From: Metallyticus violacea
Lineage: Eukaryota; Arthropoda; Insecta; Mantodea; Metallyticidae
Reading direction: 5' to 3'
DNA: 64,000 nucleotides
Assembly: GCA_030762175.1 (NCBI GenBank)
Contig: CM060842.1
Location: forward strand, 43,215,001 to 43,279,000
The position numbers and the translations under genes are program-made. Under the pieces are notes generated by a model. The model ran no database searches, was not told the DNA's origin, and saw only the letters and a list, made by a program, of their open reading frames with translations. This document shows positions 23,908 to 35,964 of the stretch, in pieces (position 1 is the stretch's first letter; every line of letters starts with the position of its first letter).

Positions 23908-25124
23908 AGGGTCACTACGAAAGTTGTGAGATGAGAAAAAGAAAATGACAACCTATTTAAAAGGAATGTGGCATGTGGTAATCCCATCCCTTACGAGTAA
24001 AAGGTACCAGGTAGCGACCGTCCACACTCCCTCCAGACTGTGAGGGTAAACAGCCCCTCCCGCGTACAGGTAGGTGGAAAGAGAGCATTTTTGTTCTATG
24101 ATTTCAAGAGTGGTTTAAATCAGTCCCAAAGCGTTGAGTGCTTGCAACAGGCTTTTAGAGACCTTTCTCCATCTAGAGCAACAGTTTTTCGCTGGTGTGA
24201 GGAATTTAAAAGGGGATAAACTTCACTACAAGATATGTACAGAAATGGGCGTCCGGCAACGACAGTGACTAAGATAAATATTGTCGCGGTGAAAACATTG
24301 GTACGTGAAAACAATGGAGTAACATTCAAGGACATCAAGGCAGTCTTCCAGATTGGATTGCCAGCAGTATAAAAATCCTGCACGATCATCTTCATGTCAG
24401 GAAGATTTCCTTCCGTTGGGTGTCCCGCAATTTGACAGAGACACAAAAGCGCATCCGCGTTGAATAGTGTGAAGAAATGCTGTAGAGATTCGACGGAGGA
24501 AGTTCAAGGCGTGTTTCTGATACCATCACGGGTGATGAAACATGAATTTATCTAATTTCACCCGGAGATCAAACGACCGTCGGCAGCTTGGATCTTCCCA
24601 GATAACAATTCACCAACGAAAGTGAAGACGGGCCGACGTGTTGGAAAGAAAATGGTGGCCATATTTTTTTTCAAAAGCAGCAAAGGTCGGTCGGTTACAG
24701 CTCAGTGGCATACCCAGTCTGCCTGCGCAAGCTTTCGACAAGTTCCGAGGACAGAACTGAAAAGCGTTTTACTTCACCACGTCTCAGGTCACACGGCGAA
24801 CATCACCATCCAATTCCTGGAGTCCACAAAGATCAGACTCATAACTCATCCTCTCTACAGTCCTGACATGGATTCATGCATTATTTTCTCTTTCCAAGGG
24901 TAAAAATTCGCATGGGAGGAATACGATTTTTCAGCCGTGAAGAGATAGGGGCTGCATAACTTTTCACCCTTGAGGAAAATGAGTGACAGGGGCATTTTGA
25001 TAAGCGGTTTTTGAGGATTAGAAAGTGTAACGAATGTTGAGGAGAGTACTTTGAAAAAATGTAACAGTCAAATGAGTCTATTTACTTCCAATTTGACGTG
25101 TCTCAAAACTTTCGTAGTAACCGA
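23908..25124 (+). mobile_element. Full-length but inactive mariner element
   Basis: The termini are inverted copies: GGTCACTACGAAAGTTGTGA from 23910, and GGTTACTACGAAAGTTTTGA read inward from 25122. A transposase pseudogene occupies 24088-25064 on the plus strand. The overall length of 1.2 kb is standard for mariner. Flanking TA is not evident, so the exact outer bases are uncertain by a few positions. A different mariner on the opposite strand begins only about 60 bp further right. Confidence 0.92.
24088..25064 (+). pseudogene. Dead mariner transposase
   Basis: Nearly the whole enzyme can be followed: YDFKSGLNQSQSVECLQQAF and RATVFRWCEEFKRG (DNA binding), GRPATTVTKINIVAVKTLV, KILHDHLHVRKISFRWVS, EEMLXRFDGGSSRRVSDTI and TGDET (first catalytic Asp, about 24525). 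LLHHVSGHTA follows, where Val stands in place of the second catalytic Asp. In YSPDMDSCIIFSF the third catalytic Asp is gone. It ends GEYFEKM at 25064. Several in-frame stops and frameshifts add to the loss of two catalytic residues, so it is certainly inactive. Confidence 0.95.
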
Positions 25125-25179
25125 CTCAACTGGGAAGGTTCGCGACTATGGCGTCGGCCGCGACCTCTTAATGCTTTCT

Positions 25180-26010
25180 GTTTGATTCTAAATATATAAA
25201 CTTATGTGCACACTAAAAAGTTTACTGTCATCTTTAAACAATGGAAACAAACTTATTTGTTGCACCAACTCTTTATTGCAGCAGAAAAAGTAATTGTACC
25301 AGCACCCATAAACCCACCGCTTCTTTGACATCACTTCCAACCTTTTTTTCTTCTCAAAACGTCCTTCAGAAATGCAAAAAATTATGAAAATCTGAGGGAG
25401 CAAGACTATAGTTATATGGAAGATTATGTACGATCTGTAAACTTTCTCTGAATGGTGTCGAAAGTTTTAGTTGTTACTTTCCTTTCAGACAGAGGCGCAA
25501 ATAACACGTGGTCAACCCTTGCAACAATAAGAAAGACAATAAACAGAAGCCTATACAGGAAGTGTAGCAATAAACAATTGCGAGATAGCTACTGCTAGTC
25601 AAGGACAGTAGAAAAGTGTACACTAAACCTCAGATACTTTAGACGGAAGTGTCCTTATTTTATGTGATGATTACTTTGCTGCCTTCTCTAATATGGCGCT
25701 GAAATGGGCACTGTTTACTGTTTTGTATTTTCTTGATGATGTTCAAAATTGTTCTTATTATATTATAGAGGAGGATAAGACCTTTCCGGCGGAGAATTCC
25801 GACTTGAATATCTTGGCTGAAGGTGTTAGTCATTCTATTTTGTAACTGACTCTTGCTTTTAGGACTCATTGTGATGCAACATGGTTTTGTCCCCTATGAC
25901 AATAGCTGCCAAGCAGTCTTCACCATCATTTTGCATATCGCATCAAAATGAAATTGTGGAACTATTTACAAGGAAATTCTGCTGATTTTACGAATCAACC
26001 TGGCTGGCCA
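25180..26010 (-). mobile_element. Decayed mariner of a second lineage, minus strand
   Basis: Reading leftward from about 25950 the minus strand gives DGEDCLAAIVIGDKTM with LHHNES, the region of the first catalytic Asp. KSKSQLQNR and then PPERSYP follow. About 500 bp further on comes YSLAPSDFHNF, the third catalytic block with Asp retained. The tail VKKRWVYGCW... LVQQISLF lies where mariner C-termini sit (about 25230-25340). Stops are frequent. The N-terminal domain is missing; a SINE lies just beyond it at 26092. No terminal repeats were resolved. Confidence 0.72.
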
Positions 26011-26091
26011 TTGCTAAACGCTAGAGTCCGTATTTGAGCTGTTTTCTTTGTTGGTAACCATCAGAAAAGATCTATGTGTACAGAAAATGTG

Positions 26092-26374
26092 TTGATTTGG
26101 TTCATTTATGGAAGCTCTTTAACATCTCAAGTTATCAGCGTCCCATTCAATTAAGCGTGAAACGGCCGATAAATTTTGCTCAGAGGCCTATTCTTTCAGT
26201 CTTGAGGTTCTTTTACATGCCGTAAATCTAAGACATGTGACACAGCTTTACTTTTCTCCCGAAGGTAGCCATACTTAGGATTTTTACGCCCGAAAAAATC
26301 GATGGACCGGTCGAGATTGAACCCGCAATCTTGGGTCTACGAAGCAAGTATGTTACCACTAGATCACCGGGACC
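26092..26374 (-). mobile_element. Second SINE family (tRNA-derived head), with target duplication
   Basis: On the minus strand the head begins near 26374 with GGTCCCGGTGATCTAGTGG (A box) and reaches a B box GCGGGTTCAATCTCG near 26310-26325. The body then matches 29828-30115 throughout, ending at the GAGCTTCCATAAATGAACC tail. A duplicated target, TACAGAAAATGTG with a two-base difference, flanks it at about 26077-26091 and 26375-26389. The open frame across the head is fortuitous. Confidence 0.9.
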
Positions 26375-26389
26375 TACACAGAAAATGTG

Positions 26390-29300
26390 AGCTACCAAAC
26401 ATTATGAGAAGGCTTTATTTTTATTTGGGGGGAGGGTACTTTGTTGCCTATTGCAGCCCATTTTGTAATTACATTCTTATATTGATATTTTTTTTTTATT
26501 GTAGCTCGGTGCTTCATTGGCAGAAATAAGGGTTGCTAGATGGTTACAGAATAAAGGAGCAGAATTTAGAATTAAAACAAAACCTACAAAAATTGCAGAT
26601 GCTATTTAATAAATTCCAAGCAGCACTAATATATTTCAAAGATAATTATCGGAATTCCTTAGGAGGGCACTGATAAAGCATCCCCCATTTTAATGAGAAT
26701 ATTAAAAATCTGCAGTTACAGAAGACGAAGCGGAATTTATATCCGAATACCTTCTTCAAATAGAACGCGCTAGAATAGAATTGGTTGCTTCCGCATGATC
26801 AGAACATCGCTGCCTCCATGAAATTTCAAATTATCTTATTATTTTCTCATTTTATGTAGTGATTATTCCACTACAATGCTTTAACGTTTAAGAATAAAAT
26901 ATGTGAGAATTTACTTTCAGTAGTTTAGCATAAATACTGTTTTCTATCTTTCAGTTAGACTTTGAGTTAAGCTCAGTTATTACTATAATTATAATTATGT
27001 ATAATACCTAAGAGAATAAGGATTGATTTTTATAACATTAATGTGCAGAATAGAGTACATAAAAACTTTAAAATTCTTCTATGTTTCGTTCGTACCTATC
27101 CAACTATAGTACTCTTCTAGGAAATATTAATGGATGCCTTTGTTCTTCGGAGTGCATAGTATTGCAAATATTGATTTTTAGATGGTTGTCATTATATTTA
27201 TCACTTTTAGTACATCATTACTGCAAGTAAAATCGCCTAATCTGGCAACCTGGCGGCTGTAAAAGTTTGTTCCAATGCAGCTGTTGGAAACAATGCATTG
27301 CGACTGATTTCATTTTATAAAGAAAATGCTCTGTGGCTAAAGGTGCGCTCAATCTTCCTAAGAAGACCTGAAAATGTTCAAATCGGGTAAGTAGATCGCT
27401 ATAATGGTCTTTTCAATGTGGACGAACGGTATTCGCTGACGATATCAATTTGCAATTGATTTGTAAAAATAACGGAAAGAGATAAGGGAACTAATTTAGA
27501 TGCCGCTCGTCCAAAATGAAAACAAGAGATATCGTTATTGCCGTGGAATTTCCCGCAGCATCCTTTGTTAGACTTAACTTGCATTGTTAATACAAAAATC
27601 TTAAAGTCTAAAGTAAGCTGTTCAGTAAATGATTTGAACCAATATTTGAGAAACGAAAAAACTTCAGTGTTGATAATCTGAAAAGATTCTTTGTAGTTAC
27701 GTTCAACAATTAGTAACAATATTAAAAAATGAGTCTAGCATTTTGTGCTTTGCTTTACAAATAATGTTGCTGTTTAAAAAATAAGAATAAGTTTCATTAT
27801 AAAAAAGATATTGTATACATCTTCATGTAACCAATAAGTTAAAACAATAATCATCTTTGCAAACTTCATGTTCATTACGTTTAAATTAAAATTTTAGAAA
27901 GTGAAAATGGATTATGTTAAGAAGACCATGTTGCAATATAATGTTAATGTAATATATTGTAAATATTTTATAACAATTCTTCTTAATTAATAATGCTAAT
28001 ATTACATATTCATCCTAATATATAATTCTATGATAATAAGTTTTTATATGTAAACTGTTGTACAACTCAGTGCTAGCAGAAAAGAAACTCAAGATGATAA
28101 ATAGAAGAGTGTACCGAAAAGGTAATAAAAACAAGCTTCATGTCTTTTTAATAACCAAGAGTCAAGCGGAGAGTAGTTATGATTTGTACTTTGGTTGCGT
28201 TAGAACGCTGAGTTTTTGCGTCTTATGAGATAATTTAGTTTTCAGTGATCCATCTTTCCTATATATTTGGATTTTTTAAAACGTTGCGCGGACCCCGTGG
28301 GCATCTGTAAACCACATGGAGTTGATTTTTGAAGTGTGTATATAAGGAGGCAGTTCTCTCGCTTTCTCAAATCATTTCAGTGCAATACTTGGAACACTTC
28401 AATGCACCTTATTTTCGATGTAATCTGTCTATTGTTACGTATTTGACCTACGGACGCAAAAACCATATGATCGGTGTTAAGAATTGAATAGTTGATGGTT
28501 CATTCGCTTAGAAAAATTAATAGTTTTAGTGCTGTGTAAGTAGCGAGAGGGCCGTAGCCCAAACGCGAGGACAGGTACAATCCTAAGATCAGTCAGATTC
28601 TAATTACCATCTCTGTCGCAAAGTAATGTTAAGAGGATCGGATGCAGGTCAAGGTCACTACACCGACCATGGTTATTTACAGAAACGCCTGATAATGTAA
28701 ACAACGTTAGGATCGATAAACTGTGCAGTGTAAAATGTTACGTTGTGAAATGATTGCAGCGAAAAGTATCCTCTCTCAGGATTTTTTGATCGGGACTTAA
28801 CAAAACAGCAAAAATTACCCCGAGGTTCTGTTGTAGTGAAGGGTAGGCAACAGGCCGAGGCAATCAATGACAAAAACAACAAACAGTTTCAAATTGACAC
28901 CCAAAATCTGGGGCTACCATACAACAAAAAACAGCCTCCAATGTTTCTTTAATAATGAGAAAACTTACAGAACTATTTTATACAGGAAATAAGAGATTGG
29001 TAATGTTCGGAAAATGAAGTCACTTAAATGCAACGGAATAGCAATCAAATAGGTGACCATGTACACAAGTGCAGAAAGAAATGCAAAAATGAAACTGCAG
29101 TGTTTGAAAATAAGCTAAATATAAGACAGTTGTTGCATTACTTCATTAAAAAAATTAGTACATATTTGTAAAAACATTACAATCACAACCGTGCAAAATT
29201 TAGGTCATATAATTTTTTAAATGCATATACCTGAAGTTGCGACTATAAACTGAGACTGAGCATGTAACTTCTCCTTAACATAACTTTAAGAAATTGTTTC

Positions 29301-29810
29301 ACCATTTGAAACTCAAAATATTAATTGTAAACATCTAAAACGTGATGTATTTTAGAGATAATTGTGTTGCTCAGTTACTAGATCATAATTATATATATAC
29401 AATATACACTAGAGAGTGAGCGGCTGGCATTAGCTATCCCGTCTTTGTTACCTTGAAAAGATCAAACACAGGCAGCAGCCGATGTATTTGTGTATAAATG
29501 GTTTTCAGATAAAAACTATACCGCACGCTCGGTGTTTTGAATCCCGGCAATTTTACGTGAAAGCTCTCAATTGATTACAAATGGAGGCGAACCCTGTAGC
29601 AGCCGTTATTTTTTTTTCATAACGTCTTACGCGACCTTTCGAGAGATTCAGCAGAGATTTTTCACTAACCCATTCGCAAAAATAAAAACTAAATAAATCA
29701 CTCTCGCAACTCGCCTGGGACTAAAAAGTCATAACCTGACAATCTCTGAACGATTTTGTAGAGAGTACATGTAAATAGCGGCAAACAGATGACCTGCCAA
29801 ACCCTACGTG
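26390..29810. other. Long AT-rich stretch without supported genes
   Basis: Open frames of up to 106 codons occur (for example 27399-27719 minus), none with a recognisable motif. No transposase or reverse-transcriptase block was found. A weak promoter-like motif at 28339 is listed separately. Confidence 0.5.
28339..28383 (+). promoter_or_regulatory. Weak core-promoter-like motif (TATA plus initiator)
   Basis: TATATAAG at 28339-28346 is followed by TCAGTGC at 28377-28383, which fits the arthropod initiator TCAGT. The spacing from TATA start to the initiator A is about 40 bases, longer than the usual 30-33. A short frame beginning MHLIFDV follows at about 28401, but no conserved protein is recognisable. 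In DNA this AT-rich the pairing may be chance. Confidence 0.2.
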
Positions 29811-29827
29811 ATCTCAACTTGACGGTT

Positions 29828-30115
29828 GGTTGGTGGTTGGTTTTTATTTATGGACGCTCTTTAACATCTCAGGTCATCAGCGTCCCATTCAACTCAGGGC
29901 GTGAAACGGCCGACAAATTTTGCACAGAGGCCTCTCAGGCTTGAGGTTCTTTTTCGTCCCGTACGACACGGGACCCACGGCTTTACTTCCCTTCCGAAGG
30001 AAGCCATACTTAAGATTTTTACTATCCGAAAAAATCCATCGGTCCTGGCCGGGTACGAACCCGCGATCTTGGGTTTAGAAGGCAAGTATGGTAACCACTA
30101 CACCACCAGGACCGA
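29828..30115 (-). mobile_element. Second SINE family, full length with target duplication
   Basis: The minus-strand head GGTCCTGGTGGTGTAGTGG has an A box and pairs at its start (GGTCCTG) with CAGGACC after the B box GGGTTCGTACCC, giving a complete 7-bp acceptor stem. The body includes TTCGGATAGTAAAAATC, GGAAGTAAAGCCGTGGG and CGTTTCACGCCC, and it ends in a TAAATAAAAACCAACC-type tail. Fifteen-base direct repeats CTCAACTTGAC(G/T)GTT, with one mismatch, flank it at 29813-29827 and 30116-30130. The tRNA of origin is uncertain; the loop reads CTTCTAA, compatible with an Arg-type ancestor, but the anticodon stem is imperfect. Confidence 0.95.
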
Positions 30116-30130
30116 CTCAACTTGACTGTT

Positions 30131-33015
30131 TTCGTGTCTCATTGGTTACCAGCTAATACATTTCAATATATTTTTCAAACAGACACTGTTAACGTGCTAT
30201 CACGAGTAAAACTTGCATGCATTGTTTGTTGGAGCCAATGTAAACTTTTGTTTTCTACATATCTACAACGAAACAGGTAAGATAACAAATGGGAACTGAC
30301 TGCGAACTTCCGAGCTGAGCTATACATCGACATCAGCCAGGGAGCTCTTCTCAGAAATTTGCAGTTTTATGAAGCCTGTAAAATGCCGAGAGTTATCTTA
30401 ATGCTTCTGTTGTTACAGAATGAGCTAGCTACCAAGAAAGAGAAACAAGTACAGGACGTTATTTAACACACGAGTGAACAAATGGGAAATGACTGCACTG
30501 GCTTACGATTTCACGCGAGTGTTCGCGACAGATTACGAACATCTGGGCTTTACTACTGCTCCAGCTATTTAAAAAACAAACTACCGGACAGCTACAAGAG
30601 AGATGAAGACCCCACGCTGTTATCGTGTGTTTTAGCAACATTTTACACTCACAGATATTTCTGAAAACTTCATCGGCCGTCAGAGCTCAACAATTTGTTT
30701 TATCGTGCGATAAACCTCCTGCTGTGGTCTTCTAAACTGCGCCTCATAATTCTGGCAGCAAAAATACACACTTTTTATATGGGGAAATTAAACCACCAAT
30801 GTAGAATACAGAAGTTTGAGGAAGGAATATCACTGAATATTTATTGATATATAAAATATAAAATTAGGGCTACACTACACATTATCATGTTTTAACATAA
30901 CACATTGCTTACTGGGGGATTTTTTTTAAAGAAGTACTATAGTCAATGCAAATAATAGTTTTAACAGTGTGTCTTTTACATTTGTTTGTATTTTAAATTT
31001 TCATGCAGAAAAGGTTACATACTCTTACACAATTAAAAAAACCAATAAAATAGATTGCAAAAAGAACAAAAATGAAAATAAAAAACGAACATTTATATAG
31101 GTAGTTACCAAACACCGCTGACAAGGCCCGTTGCTTAGACAGTTTCGACTTAGTATGTTTGATATATTCTTTGCGAAAAAGGATCACAAGGTATATCCAT
31201 GTTGCTGGATGAGGAACACCAGGGAAAGTCATATTACCCATATGGCGCCATTTTGTCGTTTCTTGGAGTGCGTGGAGAAATCTGGCAGCACAAAGGCAGT
31301 AGTGCTAACTCTTATTTAAAAATTGTCTTCCTGGTACATGATCATCAGTAAAGATTTCTTATGAAAAACACGTGCACTCCACAGAGAAATTGACCAGAAG
31401 TCAGTCAAATTAAAATTTTGCTGGTAACTAAAGTAACCTCTCTCTTGTCTTATAGTGAATTCAGGCAACAGGATTCGACTCCTTATGCCAGTCACATAAC
31501 AGAGTGTTTCTTTTAATGCCAGAAAAAATTTAATTTTACTGACATCTAATGTATTTCTCTGAGCATATGCTTTTTCACGAGATCTCTACTGATGCTGATA
31601 TACCAGGAAGACATCTTTTGAACATTTATACATTTAAATTAAGTTCTTTAAAGATGTGTATTCACTATGAAGTTTACCAAAAGATAAGTTTAATTTGACT
31701 AGTATCTCACTAACAAAAACCACTATGTCAAAAAACGTATCCGCTTTAAATAAGTTTAGTAAGGGAATTTATAAATTTTTCTGATCAAGAAAGAAGCTGG
31801 CTTTGATTTGTTGATAGAAACCTATAGAGAAAATTCAGCTAACGGACAATCGCTTTATAATTTATTTCAAATAATTAGAATCAGCAACATACTAACAGTG
31901 AAATCTTAAATGCAGTATAGGATGCAAATATTTCTATGTTCTATACTAAGTCATGTTCAACTAGATAACATCGCGGACTCGAACAAATAATCAAAATACA
32001 AATGTATGGCAACTCGTCTCATAGAAGACCAATCTTGCATCATTTAATAATAATATCAAATACATTGACAGCGACAGTGGTCAATTCAGTTAACTAAGCT
32101 ACGCGATATGTGCATTTTTAAAAACGTTTATCATCCTATAAAATAACGTTATTTCCCTGTAAAAATAACAAAAATGAGCTCAATCTAGCGGGTTCCCTAT
32201 GATAATAGTAACAACAACAACAAAATAAATAAAATCGCAATGGTATCCTAACCTAACCCAATCTAGCATAATGAACAAAGGCTACTTTTCTCTCGGCTGG
32301 GACCCTTCTTTCATTAATCCCGTACATTTCCCTACTGTGATTGTAAATGTCTATTCTTTTCACAGAAAATTATCTTTCTTATCTGTGAGAATATTATTGT
32401 CCATATAATTCATGTTCCCTTTCAAAATTTGATAGCTGCTAACAATGCAGCGTCCTCTCTGAAATTATGCATGGGAGTTAATATTAAGTGACTAAAATAT
32501 TTCAAAGCATTATATTGTGGCTAGTGGAAAAATTTTATCCTTTACAAATTGGCGCTGTGTTGTGGTTTGTAGCCAAAGACATCTATCACAACCTTTTCAG
32601 AGCTTTCACAATATTCATGTATTTGCTACCGAAAACTGCCATTCATCTTTGGAAACAAAATACCTCCAACAGTTCAGGCTGAAATAATTGACGATACATT
32701 AACCGATCCTTTTATTTTTACCTCGACAATGGCTGGAAAATTTCCACTGAACTTATTATGTAGTATTTGGTTCATGCATGGGACACCGGTTCATTTTTCT
32801 CGTGTGTGTTTTTTTATTAATTTTTCCCCCTGTCTTTTCTGGGTAGTGTTTACCTATGCTTCTGCAAGACGGCGGCAATAATAATAATAATAATGCAAAA
32901 AATGAAATAAATTAGGAAAAAAATTGTTTAAGAGTACGTATCTTGCGGGTATTAGCTATTGTAGAGGAAAATGTGGAAAGAACTTCCGTCAGGAATGATA
33001 GAGCGATTCCAAATA
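30131..33015. other. No recognised features
   Basis: Similar short phrases CAAATGGGAACTGACTGC and CAAATGGGAAATGACTGC occur about 190 bp apart (near 30287 and 30478) but the similarity does not extend. A short AAT run lies at about 32878-32894. No supported gene. Confidence 0.5.
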
Positions 33016-33019
33016 AATA

Positions 33020-33200
33020 GGCAAATGATAGGGAACAAGCACTTTGGCCTGTTCGTTCTCCTAGCCTCAATCCAATCTGATTATGGGATCATTTAAAGGT
33101 CACTGTGCATTCCAGATCTACTGACAACGTAAAAATTCTTCGCTAGCGTAGTGAAGTAGGACATTAGCAAATATGCAGTAATTTTGGAATATGAAAGTAT
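33020..33200 (+). mobile_element. Tc1-like transposase C-terminal scrap
   Basis: One frame reads WPVRSPSLNPI, then a TGA where Glu of the DD34E signature belongs, then LWDHLKVTVHSRSTDNVKIL. This is the third catalytic block and following helix of Tc1-type (SPDLNPIE) rather than mariner-type transposases. Only about 60 residues remain and no terminal repeats were seen. Confidence 0.7.
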
Positions 33201-33204
33201 GACA

Positions 33205-34239
33205 GTCTACAAAATATGAAGTACTTGGCAGTTGTAATAGATCTCTTAATGGCTGTTTTGAGCGTTTTCTGCAAGGTAAAAATACTGTACCTGAAAACTA
33301 GGAAATTGACCATGTGTCTGTGTGAGCTTTATGCTTGTTTTAAAGTTCATTTATCAATTCACCGAAGTTTCCCACATTAATAGAGCAAGCACTGAGAAGT
33401 GATGCACACAATATGCGATATTTTAGATAACCTCTTCACATTTGCCAGTTTCCCAGCTCTTCTACCGAGTTATCTGAAATATTGTGTATTTTTAATGCTT
33501 TATTAGATACTATATTTCAAGCATTTGTTTCTTCTTGTTAATTTCCTTTGTAATCTAATTTCAAAGTCGACACAAATAAAATGGATTTCCGTGTTCTAAT
33601 ACAATACCTTTATCACTGCTGAAGGTCTTTAGAGCAGGCAGCTCTGAATTCGTTAGGAACACCTTAAGAACTTTGCATGCGCCATAAAGCAGAAACGGAA
33701 GCGTAAAGAACGTGAGAACGAAGAGAGTAGATGTTCAGGCGGAATAAAAGACGTTTCAGTGCCGTGTCACGCTTTCCAAAATGGCTCCTTATGAAATCAC
33801 TGTGACAGTTCATAAAAGTGAGTCATGGCACGGTGATTCAGAAGTTTATGACACACGTAACGGCAATAAGCTATCTTCCATTGCACCGTAGTGACGCATT
33901 CCATCCGTAATCGATCTTCTCCACGGCCGCAACACATTTTAGGTTAACTGCCCACCCTCACAATAAAAACTCCCGAAGTACCGTTACACTGCGCTGAGAA
34001 ACGGAATGAAGCAATACCGCCTTTGGCTTAAGTTACCCGGTCGCAGTGTTCGACGTTGCGCGGAACTTCTTTCACTGCGAGGCATAGTAAACATCAAAAC
34101 GCTCTTCTCTGCCGCCAAAGTTCATGAAGTGCGGCACAAAAATAACAAGAACTTCAATTTGTTACTCACTGTATTGTTAAAAACAGTTTTCTTCTTTACA
34201 TCTGACGACTGAAGCTAATATTACGAACATTATAACATA
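33205..34239. other. GC-richer interval of unknown nature
   Basis: Between about 33650 and 34130 the base composition is noticeably less AT-rich than the surroundings, with a 68-codon open frame at 34006-34212. No motif, splice context or repeat relation was recognised. Confidence 0.4.
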
Positions 34240-34242
34240 TTA

Positions 34243-34862
34243 AGGACCGCTTTCATCAAAAACTGTTAAAAAGGCACTATATGCTGTTTTAACAATATGT
34301 TAAGACTCTTGCGTTCCGCCAAGCTTTTGCAGCATATTGTTAATTAACACGTTCTTAAAGTTTCCGAGTATTACAAATAGCATGGATCGAGAGGGCTGTG
34401 TCCTAACCGGAAGACCTTTGAACGCATTCCGATGTACTTTTGTTTGCATAGAGTAATTAAAACATATGGCTCATGCAAGGAATATTAAAAGGAGCATAGG
34501 TACAAAGGTGTTCTAACCTCTCTAGTGTTTAATCTACAATCCTATCACGACTGTTTTTAACATTCTGTAGCTTCGTAAACAATGCTCTTTTGCGTAAAAT
34601 TTTCAAAGTCGTTACATTTGAGACCCCTGTTATGAACGACTTAATACATCCAAACATAGAATTTCGACATCTACTGCTAGTTTACGCCGCTAATTTCGAA
34701 CTGTTATTTGTTGTGAAACGTTTAACACAGGGGAAAGGTGATGTTAACTTAACACGAAGTTTAAAACGTTGTAAGTTAACATTGGTTGATGAAAGGGAAA
34801 TTTTTATGTTAAAGCAGTATAATACTTTGTTAATTTTTAACGTCTGTTAATGAAACGGGCCC
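34243..34862. mobile_element. MITE of PIF/Harbinger type
   Basis: The left end AGGACCGCTTTCAT and the right end read in reverse GGGCCCGTTTCAT are imperfect inverted repeats that continue inward (AAAACTGTTAAAAA against ACAGACGTTAAAAA). TTA trinucleotides flank both sides at 34240-34242 and 34863-34865, the duplication made by PIF/Harbinger transposases. At 620 bp with no transposase it is non-autonomous. The interior is AT-rich and contains an 86-codon open frame of no recognisable family. Confidence 0.8.
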
Positions 34863-34969
34863 TTAGTATTTTTATACGTTTGTATAGCAAGTCCAAGATG
34901 TTAGAGATGGTTCCTAAAATGCAACGAACTCTAAAGTTTAACATAGGGTTACATTATTTACGTTGAGTG

Positions 34970-35960
34970 ATCTATGAAGGGCATTTCACAAATAATGTAC
35001 ATTTTTTTCCTTACAAGTTTACAACCCTTCAATACAGTCTCCTTGCCCCTCAATGACCGAGTCCCAAAGTTTGGGATGCTGTGCTATTCCATTCAAAGCA
35101 CCACTTCTGTTCATCAATCGAATGGCTCAAGTGACGGCATATCCAGGAGCACCCCACCCCCAACTTTGGGAATAAGTCTATGTCTGGAGGACTCATGTCC
35201 GGATTGTAGAGTAGATGAGGTAATACTTCCCGGCAATATTGTTCACAACATTTCCGATGTATGGGCGAGCGTTGTGACTTAGCCTCAGAACAACTGAGGT
35301 CGGTTTTTGTGTCTTTTGTATGAGGCCACGATAATGCACTGCTGCGACACATGTTCCATGAGGAATTCCATCTGTCATAATGATTCCTCATTCAAAGTAA
35401 AGATCATTATTTGATTAATCTTTGACTGAGTGCATTGAACATTTTTTGGTTCTGAGGAATATGAAGCTCTGCACTCATTGGACTGTGACTGGCTCAAAGT
35501 CTCCAATTAAGTTTCCTCCATAGCGACAATTCGCCACAAGAATACATGTCCTTCAACATCAATAATTGTTTCAGTAAATTTGCAAAGTCCTTGGAGTTTC
35601 TGCTTCTGTTCAGCAGTCAAGAATGTCAAGTCAAGGGATCTATCACACACCATGTTTTCTCTACTGTAAATCATTTTGACTTCTCAAAAAGTCCTCGCAT
35701 GTCACACGAAGTTCTTCTTTAAGAGTATCCACTACAAGTTTCACACTTCGTTCATCTCTTGATATTTTCGGTTTTCCTGGTTTTAAGTCATCATCTATGA
35801 TACTGACACGACCAACACGAACACGATAAGCCGAACAAGAAAATGTACTACAAGTCAACTGTGACTCACCGCAAACTTCCTCAAAACACTGTGGATTTCT
35901 GTAGGGTTTTATCATGAGAAGTTTCTACTCAATGTAAAACCGTTATCTTCAACCGTTTAT
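34970..35960 (-). mobile_element. Decayed mariner, minus strand
   Basis: Reading leftward from about 35900: FEEVCGESQLTC, KPKISRDERSVKLVVDTLKE and LRVTCEDFLR (DNA binding), then TAEQKQKLQGLCKF, VEGHVFLWRIVAMEET (first catalytic Asp replaced by Glu), LSHNARPYIGN (second catalytic Asp lost, where HDNARPH is usual), PDMSPPDIDLFPKLG with the third Asp kept, and LWDSVIEGQGDCIEGL at the C-terminus near 35000. Frames change several times. Terminal repeats were not resolved, so limits are approximate. Its lineage differs from the neighbouring element at 36747. Confidence 0.9.
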
Positions 35961-35964
35961 CTTG

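Noticed and set aside
29894..30125. Overlapping frames on both strands near 30 kb
   Set aside because: They lie inside the second SINE family and translate its tRNA-like head and body.
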